The notes below the pieces were generated by a model. That model saw only the letters and a program-made list of their open reading frames with translations, had not been told where the DNA came from and searched no databases. From positions 3,241,001-3,305,000 of the forward strand of contig NZ_CP047984.1 in NCBI RefSeq assembly GCF_009931655.1: a stretch of DNA of 64,000 nt, written 5' to 3'. The stretch is from Pontibacter russatus (lineage in GTDB: Bacteria > Bacteroidota > Bacteroidia > Cytophagales > Hymenobacteraceae). Position numbers and translations under genes: made by a program. Below are positions 1 to 6,615 of the stretch, in pieces (the first letter of the stretch is position 1; every line of letters starts with the position of its first letter).

Positions 1-1043
1 GTCTTTCACTGTTTCGTAAATTCTAACAATTTCTTTGTTAAACCTTTCTGGTTCTTCAAATACAGGGCTATGTCCTGATTTCTCAAATTTTATAAATTCT
101 TTTTTAGGTGCTTGCAGCATATTATAATACCTTTCTACAAGTTGCCAGGGTGTATTGTAGTCATAAGCGCCAGAGATAAAAAATACAGGCACTTTTACTT
201 CTGGAATCTGGTTAAAGAAATCGATATTGTTGAAATCAGGGTCGTATATAATGTTTCCAGCAGAAAACCCGGAGGATTTTCCATATTTAATCAAGTCCAG
301 AAATGAATATTCTCTTGAAAACCAAATAGAAAGAATCCAGTCTGTGTAATTAGTTTTTCCATATCGTTCGCCTCCCAATTTCAAAAGCCATTCTTTTTGT
401 TTAACCAACCCCCAGAATCCGTTTTTATACATTTTAGTGTAATCTCCTGATTGAGGCGCTCCAATTTCTTCTAATTCTTTTACAGCTTTTAAGTTATTCA
501 CTTCCCTGGCTCTCTTTAAAGTATATTGGTAAGAAATAAGTTCTCCTTCGAATGAGGCCAGTTCTTGTCCTATGCCTACGTATGCAATAAAGTTTTCAGG
601 ATTTCTTTGTATAGCATATAAACCAAGCCGTGAACCCCAGGAGTGTCCCACCAAAAATATTTTGTCCGCTTGAAACCTCTTTTTAAGATAATCCACAAGC
701 GTATCTACGTCCTGAATGTATTTCGCAACTTTAATTTCCTCTTTCGGTGTCTTACTGCTATATGACTTCCCAGCATTCCGCTGATCCCAGTACACAACGG
801 TGAAATGGTCTTCCAATTCACTGTTAAATTTCCGCAGCAATGCCGTAGCTGATGCTCCCGGCCCTCCGTGCAAAAAAGCAAGACAGGATTGCTTTTGTCT
901 TTGCCTCTGATAAGCACATACTGCTTTGTGTTATTGATGTCTAAATATTGAATTTCTGAAATCCCATTGCTTGTCCTGATCTTCTTGGTCGAGGTACAAG
1001 AAGCAAAACTTAAAGCAACGAGAACTATAACTATATATCTCAT
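1..1043 (-). pseudogene. alpha/beta hydrolase lipoprotein (proline iminopeptidase-like), frameshifted and cut by window edge
   Basis: The reading starts at 1043 with a lipoprotein signal (VALSFASC, lipobox Cys near residue 16). It then shifts frame in a run of six T on the coding strand (A run at 872-877 on the plus strand). With one extra T the protein continues without a stop to position 1. It then shows the oxyanion motif HGGPGAS, VVYWDQRNAGKS, the nucleophile elbow GHSWGS, an Asp in SGAYDYN and the His in SGHSPV, which is a complete Ser-Asp-His triad in the order of the proline iminopeptidase/alpha-beta hydrolase family. As written, the product stops after 112 residues and lacks the triad. 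The cause is either a true one-base deletion in a homopolymer or a sequencing error. The 3' end lies beyond the window. The gene is AT-rich compared with the rest. Substrate unknown. Confidence 0.8.
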
Positions 1044-1061
1044 ATTGCTGACTTTTATTAA

Positions 1062-1136
1062 AGCATCGCAAACGGCTCGGCTAAAAAGCGTTGCTGTCCC
1101 CTCGGACAGTTATGATTTTTAGCTCTTGTTATACGC
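1062..1136 (-). repeat. attC-like folded site (candidate cassette recombination site)
   Basis: On the minus strand, just after the stop of the 1139-1552 gene, comes GCGTATAAC (1128-1136). It is followed by nested complementary boxes: GCTAAAAA (1116-1123) pairs with TTTTTAGC (1080-1087), six unpaired bases lie on each side, and CTGTCC pairs with GGACAG around a 4-base loop (1094-1109). The far side carries GTTTGCGATGC (1062-1072), a poor partner for the first box. The same box occurs inverted at 1569-1577, just upstream of the gene. Box-spacer-box geometry around a short gene is what integron attC sites look like. The core boxes match RYYYAAC/GTTRRRY only partly, so this is a candidate. It could also be a simple terminator-like hairpin. 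Confidence 0.35.
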
Positions 1137-1138
1137 TT

Positions 1139-1552
1139 TCATTTTATTCTACTGTCTAAGAAGTCGTACTTCCCATTAATGAATGCATTCAAAACATCAA
1201 TCACATCTTCTTTTGTCTGACCAGTCACATCAGTGAGATATTCAGGGTTATCACTCTCTATCAATCCAAAGAATTTCTTTACCCTTTTAGGCCTTTTATA
1301 AAACACATAGAATTCTTCAAGACTTGAAGTTCCGACAGCACTAATAGTTATGCCATGCTTTGTAGTCTTATCTTCAAACTCCAATGAAGGAGAATAATGA
1401 ATATCTGATTCCTTGGCTTTCCCCATTCTGGATATGATTTCGTCCCAAGGCATTTGCTCAAATCTGTTGATTATTTCTTTACTTTCTACATCGCCTAATT
1501 CTATAACATCAGGTTTGAAAGGGTCACAAAAACTGTGTCTAAAGATTTTCAT
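1139..1552 (-). CDS. hypothetical protein (138 aa) in a cassette-like setting
   Basis: I do not recognise this family. The protein starts MKIFRHSF, is acidic and soluble, and has no signal peptide or membrane segment. The reading frame stays open upstream to 1729, but those codons cross a compositionally different, hairpin-containing spacer, so the ATG at 1552 is preferred. GTTATACGC lies about 17 bases before the start and GCGTATAAC directly after the stop, the inverted arrangement expected for a gene in an integron cassette. GC content is low, like the hydrolase downstream and unlike the genes from 2 kb onward, which suggests the two arrived together. Function unknown. Confidence 0.6.
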   Translation of the reverse strand: MKIFRHSFCDPFKPDVIELGDVESKEIINRFEQMPWDEIISRMGKAKESDIHYSPSLEFEDKTTKHGITISAVGTSSLEEFYVFYKRPKRVKKFFGLIESDNPEYLTDVTGQTKEDVIDVLNAFINGKYDFLDSRIK

Positions 1553-1713
1553 TTCTATAATTTTGATTGCGTATAACTTGTGGATATATGGGGTTATTCC
1601 GTTTAGCCGTCCGATATAGCAGGATAAACGTAACTGAACTACCGAATATACTATATATAAGTGACAATATAGCAGCTGGCAGCACCTGCCTTGCGGAGGC
1701 TGGAAAATAGGGC

Positions 1714-1746
1714 AAAAAAAAAGCCACAACGTTGGCTGCTGTGGCT
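1714..1746 (-). terminator. intrinsic terminator after the 60-aa gene
   Basis: Read on the minus strand, AGCCACA (1740-1746) pairs with TGTGGCT (1722-1728) around an 11-base loop and runs straight into nine T (A run 1714-1722). It lies 24 bases after the stop of the small gene at 1770 and supports that gene being real and transcribed. Confidence 0.75.
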
Positions 1747-1769
1747 GTTCTTAAATATAGTGGCAAATG

Positions 1770-1952
1770 CTACTTCTTTTTCTGCTGGGTCTGCGCATCC
1801 TCCTCGTTGTCGGTGCGGGCCTGCGGTGTCTTGTCTTTGGGCATCGGGGTGTTGGTCACATCGCGCGCCAGGCTGTTGCCTGTGTCAGATTTGCTGCCCT
1901 TGCTCTTGTCTGTCAGTTCCGACTTCTTCTGGTTCTCTTTATCTGTGCTCAT
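1770..1952 (-). CDS. small hydrophilic protein (60 aa), unknown function
   Basis: The 60-residue product is almost entirely polar (Lys, Asp, Glu, Ser, Thr, Gln), starts MSTDKENQKK and ends QTQQKKK. It has no hydrophobic core, no Cys and no recognisable domain, and is probably disordered. Evidence that it is a gene: an intrinsic terminator sits right behind it on the same strand (1714-1746), and its composition matches the GC-richer chromosome rather than the AT-rich patch beside it. The low-complexity composition makes similarity-based assignment unreliable, and I assign no function. Confidence 0.5.
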   Translation of the reverse strand: MSTDKENQKKSELTDKSKGSKSDTGNSLARDVTNTPMPKDKTPQARTDNEEDAQTQQKKK

Positions 1953-2080
1953 AGCTTCGTATATAGGTTAAACGTAATTTTGATGTAAGGCCTGTATCGT
2001 GGCAGCTTCAAAGCAGACACGGATACCTGCGTTCTATACTACGGATGCCTGCCGCGCTTGTTCAGGAACACGGTGCGGGC

Positions 2081-3268
2081 TTAGGCTTTCCGGCAGATGA
2101 GTACGATGGGCTTCTGGTGCCTGTCGGTGGTGAAGAAGAGATACATATGGCCGCCCTCCCGGACACCGGTCTTCCGCCGTATCTCAGCCACCGACTCCGG
2201 AAAATTGCGCACCGTGATGTTGGCCTGCCTGTCCGGCAGCAGGCGCAGCAGTTCCTTTTTATTGTAGCGGCTCACGGCAAGGCACTCGAAACTTCGCCCC
2301 GGAAAGTCGGGAACCAGCGTGGCAGAGGTATATAAATGGCTGTTTGGGTGCAGCTTTTGCAGGTGCAGGTGCTGCCCCAGGAAGCGGTAAGCGCCCGCCT
2401 TCAGGATGGCCGCGTTCGGCTCATATATATATAGCTGCGGGTCGGCGTACGAAACAGCAGCAGCCTCTTCTGCCGCCTTCGTAAAAGTCAGTTCCTGCGT
2501 TTTGCCGTGGGGCAGGAGGTTGACGGCGGTGCGCGGGGCTTGTACCGGCTGGGGGGCATTCGGCTGCAGCAGGTAAAGCACCTCCTTCACCTCGTGCTGC
2601 ACGGCCACCACCCACACCTTTGCCACGCACTGCAGTTGCTCCAGGGCCAGGTCGATGTCCAGCATGGGCGAGGTTTTCAGCAGCACCGCGTCGGCTTTTG
2701 CGAACAGCAGCGGGAGCAGTTGCAGCACATCCGGTTCGCAGTCCTGCAGCAGGTGCAGTTTCTGGTTGCCGCCGCCGCGCCGCGCCGGGTCTATATAAAT
2801 CACGTCCGCTTTTCCTGTAAAGCTTTCCAGAAACGCCTCGGCCGTGGTAGCGATGCTCCGGATGTTGTGCGCCTGCAGCAGCCCGAAATTGTATTGGGCT
2901 ATCTCCTGCAAAGTTGGGTGCTGCTCTATATGGATAACGGCTGCAAAACTGCGGGCAAAGTAAAAGCTGTCCACCCCAAAGCCGCCCGTCAGGTCAATCA
3001 GAAGTTTTCCCGAAACAAGCGTGGCCTTGTAGGCCGCGGCCGCTTCCGAAGAGCTCTGCTCCACCGACACGGCCGCCGGGAACACTGCCTCGGGGTGCTG
3101 CGCCCACGTGGGCAGTTTCTGGGCGGCTTTCTGGCGGGCCTGTATCTGCTGCACCAGCTCCGGCAAGGGCAGGTGCGGGTAGCGCTTGGCCTGCAGCATC
3201 AGGGTGGCTGCCTCCTCGTGCCGATGCTCCAGTATAAATGCTCTCTCCTGTGTGGTAAAGGTGCGCAT
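2081..3268 (-). CDS. class I SAM-dependent methyltransferase with THUMP-like domain
   Basis: This 395-residue protein has an N-terminal helical part (1-80), a Rossmann methyltransferase core and a C-terminal THUMP-like RNA-binding domain. The SAM motif is DLTGGFGVD (92-100). The acidic strand-2 residue is in VIHIEQHP, and the catalytic motif IV reads DPARR (160-164), the form seen in RNA N2-guanine-type methyltransferases. The layout is that of the Bacteroidota THUMP-like methyltransferase family, whose RNA target is not established. It is transcribed alone. The first ATG (MRTFTTQERA) gives the family's usual length. Confidence 0.8.
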   Translation of the reverse strand: MRTFTTQERAFILEHRHEEAATLMLQAKRYPHLPLPELVQQIQARQKAAQKLPTWAQHPEAVFPAAVSVEQSSSEAAAAYKATLVSGKLLIDLTGGFGVDSFYFARSFAAVIHIEQHPTLQEIAQYNFGLLQAHNIRSIATTAEAFLESFTGKADVIYIDPARRGGGNQKLHLLQDCEPDVLQLLPLLFAKADAVLLKTSPMLDIDLALEQLQCVAKVWVVAVQHEVKEVLYLLQPNAPQPVQAPRTAVNLLPHGKTQELTFTKAAEEAAAVSYADPQLYIYEPNAAILKAGAYRFLGQHLHLQKLHPNSHLYTSATLVPDFPGRSFECLAVSRYNKKELLRLLPDRQANITVRNFPESVAEIRRKTGVREGGHMYLFFTTDRHQKPIVLICRKA

Positions 3269-3436
3269 GCGTGTTCCGGCTGCCGGTTATATAGAGCCTT
3301 AAAGGTAGGGGTTTTGGAGGGTGATGCATATATGAAAAAAATTGTTTAATATTTTATTATAAACCTTAAACAAATAATTATCCGCTGGGTTGATACTGTA
3401 TTCTAAACCAATTTTAAAAATTAAAAATTTACTGCT

Positions 3437-4123
3437 ATGAGAAAATGGATGAAACTGATGTTGCTGGTGGCGCTGCCCGCCACGGTGCTGGTAAGCTGCG
3501 ACGAGGATGAGGAAGAGATGGTGCTGGAGAATGCCGACGTGATGGTGGTACATGCCTCGCCCGACGCCCCCGGCGTGGACCTGCTCGTAAACAACACCAA
3601 AGTAAACAACGCCCCGCTCGTGTACCCCACCAACACCGGCTACCTGGATGTGCCCTCCGGCACGCAGAACATCAAAGTGAATGCGGCGGGCACAAGCACC
3701 ACCGTGATTGAAGCCAACCTGGACCTGGAGCCGGACGGGGACTATACTGTTTTCGCCATCAACACCCTCTCCGATATAGAGGCCTTGGTGCTGGAAGACG
3801 ATCTTTCTGACCCGGCCGACGGCATGGCGCACGTGCGTTTTGTACACCTTTCGCCGGATGCGCCGGCAGTGGATGTAGCCGTGCAGGGCGGGCCCGTGCT
3901 GTTCAGCAACAGCAGCTTTAAGGACGCCTCAGACTTTATGCCCGTGGCCGCCGGTACTTACACCCTGGAAGTGCGCCCGGCGGGTTCTACCGATGTCGTG
4001 CTTACCATACCGGATGTGAGCCTGGCAGACGATGCCATCTATACGGTGTTTGCAAAAGGCTTCCTCATGCCGCCGGCAGGCAACATGAACACACTCGGAG
4101 CCGAAATTATCCGCAACGACTGA
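3437..4123 (+). CDS. DUF4397 domain lipoprotein
   Basis: 228 residues beginning MRKWMKLMLLVALPATVLVSC, a lipoprotein signal with the lipobox Cys at residue 21, followed by an acidic linker (DEDEEEM) expected of an exported lipoprotein. Two related beta-rich units follow, each opening with a V-H-x-SPDAP motif (VVHASPDAPGVD and VHLSPDAPAVD), the signature of DUF4397. The family occurs in Bacteroidota envelope proteins. Its role, probably surface or periplasmic, is unknown. The gene stands alone, with a 168-base upstream spacer and a strong terminator 20 bases after the stop. Confidence 0.85.
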   Translation: MRKWMKLMLLVALPATVLVSCDEDEEEMVLENADVMVVHASPDAPGVDLLVNNTKVNNAPLVYPTNTGYLDVPSGTQNIKVNAAGTSTTVIEANLDLEPDGDYTVFAINTLSDIEALVLEDDLSDPADGMAHVRFVHLSPDAPAVDVAVQGGPVLFSNSSFKDASDFMPVAAGTYTLEVRPAGSTDVVLTIPDVSLADDAIYTVFAKGFLMPPAGNMNTLGAEIIRND

Positions 4124-4143
4124 TTTATATATATAAATCAACT

Positions 4144-4186
4144 GTAAGCTGCAGTGTGTGCAATCTTGTGACACACTGCAGCTTAC
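4144..4186 (+). terminator. intrinsic terminator of the DUF4397 gene
   Basis: A perfect 16-bp stem, GTAAGCTGCAGTGTGT (4144-4159) with ACACACTGCAGCTTAC (4171-4186), has an 11-base loop and is followed by TTATTTG. The ahcY promoter begins four bases later. Confidence 0.8.
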
Positions 4187-4189
4187 TTA

Positions 4190-4220
4190 TTTGAAGTGAG
4201 CAACATATTGTTTAATTTTG
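4190..4220 (+). promoter_or_regulatory. ahcY promoter (Bacteroidota -33/-7)
   Basis: TTTG (4190-4193), 19 bases, then TAATTTTG (4213-4220): an exact match to the Bacteroidota primary-sigma pattern TTTG-N19-TAnnTTTG. It predicts a transcript start around 4227, about 20 bases before the ahcY ATG. The -33 element touches the end of the preceding terminator. Confidence 0.8.
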
Positions 4221-4248
4221 TGTTTTCAATTGGAGAAAACAATAACAT

Positions 4249-5556
4249 ATGATTGATACAGAACTGAAGTACAAGGTAAAAGACATTTCGCTGGCTGCCT
4301 GGGGCCGCAAGGAAATAAGACTGGCCGAGGCCGAAATGCCGGGTTTGATGGCTATCCGCGAGGAGTTCGGCCCAAGCAAGCCGCTGGCGGGCGCACGCAT
4401 CGCCGGCTGTCTGCACATGACCATCCAAACCGCCGTGCTGATCGAGACGCTGGTGGAACTGGGCGCCGAGGTGACCTGGTCGTCGTGCAACATCTTCTCT
4501 ACCCAGGACCATGCCGCCGCTGCCATCGCCGCCGCCGGTATATCGGTATATGCCTGGAAGGGGATGAACGCCGAGGAGTTTGACTGGTGTATTGAGCAGA
4601 CGCTGTTCTTCGGGGACGAGCGCAAGCCGCTGAACATGATCCTGGACGACGGGGGTGACCTGACCAACATGGTGCTGGACAACTACCCGGAGCTGGCTGC
4701 GGGCATCAAAGGCCTTTCTGAGGAAACCACCACAGGGGTACACAGGCTATATGAGCGCATGAAGAACGGTACGCTGCCCATGCCTGCCATCAACGTAAAC
4801 GACTCTGTCACCAAATCCAAGTTCGACAACAAGTACGGCTGTAAAGAGTCACTGGTGGATGCGATCCGTCGTGCCACGGACGTGATGATGGCCGGTAAGG
4901 TAGCTGTTGTGGCGGGTTATGGCGACGTTGGCAAGGGTTCTGCCGCTTCGCTGCGCGGTGCCGGTGCCCGTGTGATCGTAACGGAGATCGACCCGATTTG
5001 CGCGCTGCAGGCCGCCATGGACGGCTTTGCGGTGAAACGCATGGCGGATGCCGTGAAAGAGGCCGACATTGTGGTGACAGCCACCGGCAACAAAGACATT
5101 ATCCGGGAGCAGGAATTCCGCTCGCTGAAGGACAAGGCCATTGTGTGCAACATCGGCCACTTCGACAATGAGATTGATATGGCCTGGCTGAACAAAAACT
5201 ACGGCCATACCAAAGATGAGATCAAGCCGCAGGTAGACCTGTACAACATCGAAGGCAAAGACGTGATTGTGCTGGCGGAAGGCCGCCTGGTGAACCTGGG
5301 TTGCGCGACTGGCCACCCGTCTTTTGTGATGTCTAACTCCTTCTCGAACCAAACCCTGGCCCAACTGGAGCTTTGGACAAATGCCGATGCCTACGAAAAC
5401 AAGGTATATACGCTGCCCAAGCACCTCGACGAGAAAGTGGCCCGCCTGCACCTGTCTAAAATCGGTGTGGAGCTGGACGAGCTTCGTCCGGACCAGGCAA
5501 GCTATATAGGCGTGGAAGTAGAAGGCCCTTACAAGCCGGAATACTACCGCTACTAA
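4249..5556 (+). CDS. ahcY: adenosylhomocysteinase
   Basis: This enzyme hydrolyses S-adenosylhomocysteine to adenosine and homocysteine with bound NAD, relieving product inhibition of SAM methyltransferases. The 435-residue protein has the substrate segment DDGGDLT (133-139), the [11 protein letters not shown] stretch with the catalytic Lys (Lys189) and Asp, the NAD loop GYGDVGKG (223-230), [10 protein letters not shown] near the C-terminus and the conserved terminal KPEYYRY. Length is typical of the short bacterial form. It is a single-gene unit between its own promoter and a bidirectional terminator. Confidence 0.97.
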   Translation: MIDTELKYKVKDISLAAWGRKEIRLAEAEMPGLMAIREEFGPSKPLAGARIAGCLHMTIQTAVLIETLVELGAEVTWSSCNIFSTQDHAAAAIAAAGISVYAWKGMNAEEFDWCIEQTLFFGDERKPLNMILDDGGDLTNMVLDNYPELAAGIKGLSEETTTGVHRLYERMKNGTLPMPAINVNDSVTKSKFDNKYGCKESLVDAIRRATDVMMAGKVAVVAGYGDVGKGSAASLRGAGARVIVTEIDPICALQAAMDGFAVKRMADAVKEADIVVTATGNKDIIREQEFRSLKDKAIVCNIGHFDNEIDMAWLNKNYGHTKDEIKPQVDLYNIEGKDVIVLAEGRLVNLGCATGHPSFVMSNSFSNQTLAQLELWTNADAYENKVYTLPKHLDEKVARLHLSKIGVELDELRPDQASYIGVEVEGPYKPEYYRY

Positions 5557-5600
5557 GCTTTTCGGCATATATAGCACATATAAATTTGCCATATATAAAG

Positions 5601-5635
5601 AAGAAGGCCGCTGCAGTTACTGCAGCGGCCTTCTT
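5601..5635. terminator. bidirectional terminator between ahcY and the response regulator gene
   Basis: AAGAAGGCCGCTGCA (5601-5615) pairs perfectly with TGCAGCGGCCTTCTT (5621-5635) around GTTAC. The arms are extended by CCATATATA on one side and TATATATGG on the other. The A/T tails allow use from both strands. It serves ahcY and probably also the convergent regulator gene, which stops at 5840. Confidence 0.8.
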
Positions 5636-5839
5636 TATATATGGCTTTTGTATATGAGTGAGTCAGTTATATATGATTTCCTTTTCCGGGATATATAAAA
5701 ACTGTGTAGGATTCTGCGCGGAAACACAGCCTCCTGGCGTGGCAGTAACACAGGCAGGCCTCGGCGCAAAGGCCGGGTGCCTTCAATAGCTCAGATGGCT
5801 TGCTGCTGTGTGGCAGCGAAGTTTACAGCAGGTGAATTG

Positions 5840-6586
5840 TCATATTATGTTGAAGCGCGACATGAGTGTTTTCTTGTAGGACTTGCCGATGGGGATATCG
5901 CCTTTGGCGAACACTACGGAGTTTTCCTCCAGCGCCTCAATCTTATCGAGGTTGGCGATGTAGGAGCGGTGTACCCGCACAAAGTTCTGGGGCGGCAGCT
6001 TCTGCTCCATATCCTTCAGGGTAGACGAGACAAGGTATTTCTGCTCGGCCGTCACGATAAAGGAATAGTTGTCGTACGCCTCCACCCACAGAATGTCGCT
6101 GTAGTGTACCTTGATGATCCGGTGCTTCACCTTCACAAAGATATAGTCGGTGGCCACCTCCTGTTCTTTCGGGTACTGCGTCCCGTTGCCGTTGCCGGTT
6201 TGCTCCCTGTGGTTGTTGTCGTGCTTATACAGCGCAATCTCAATGGCGGAGCGCAGGCTCTTTTCGTCAAAAGGCTTCACCAGAAAGGCGTCGGGCTCCG
6301 TTTTCTTGGCCCTGTCTATCGTGGCGCGGTCGGCGTAGGCGGTCAGGTATATAAAGGGGATCTGGAATTCCTCTTTGATACGCGATCCGATGTCCACGCC
6401 ATCCGTGTCGCCCTGCAGGTTAATGTCCAGGAGCACCAGGTCCGGCCGCATTTCCCGGATCATGTCGATGGTGTCCTCACCGGTGTCGATTGCGCACGTC
6501 TCGTAACCTAACTCTTCGAGGGTCGCAGCAATATCCTCCGCAATGATGACCTCATCTTCCGAGATAAGAATTTTAGGTTTTGTCAT
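5840..6586 (-). CDS. LytTR-family response regulator
   Basis: A 248-residue two-component output protein. Residues 1-125 are a receiver domain with the acidic pair Glu10/Asp11, phospho-acceptor Asp54 (LVLLDINLQG), Thr82 and Lys104 (FLVKPFD). After a polar linker comes a LytTR DNA-binding domain (about 150-245) with ILWVEAYDNYSFI and FVRVHRSYIANLDKI. It lies 29 bases downstream of the sensor kinase on the same strand and is its likely partner. LytTR regulators bind direct repeats upstream of target genes. Targets are not visible here. Confidence 0.92.
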   Translation of the reverse strand: MTKPKILISEDEVIIAEDIAATLEELGYETCAIDTGEDTIDMIREMRPDLVLLDINLQGDTDGVDIGSRIKEEFQIPFIYLTAYADRATIDRAKKTEPDAFLVKPFDEKSLRSAIEIALYKHDNNHREQTGNGNGTQYPKEQEVATDYIFVKVKHRIIKVHYSDILWVEAYDNYSFIVTAEQKYLVSSTLKDMEQKLPPQNFVRVHRSYIANLDKIEALEENSVVFAKGDIPIGKSYKKTLMSRFNII

Positions 6587-6615
6587 AGCATTAGGTACTT
6601 ACGTGAAATTTAGGA

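Noticed and set aside
1553..1729. N-terminal extension of the 138-aa unknown protein
   Set aside because: The added 58 residues would cross the GCGTATAAC box and a hairpin-rich spacer of different composition. The ATG at 1552 is the simpler start.
2045..3349. Long plus-strand frames opposite the THUMP-like methyltransferase gene
   Set aside because: Arg/His/Gln-rich antisense shadows of a well-supported gene. GC-rich codon use keeps the complementary frames open.
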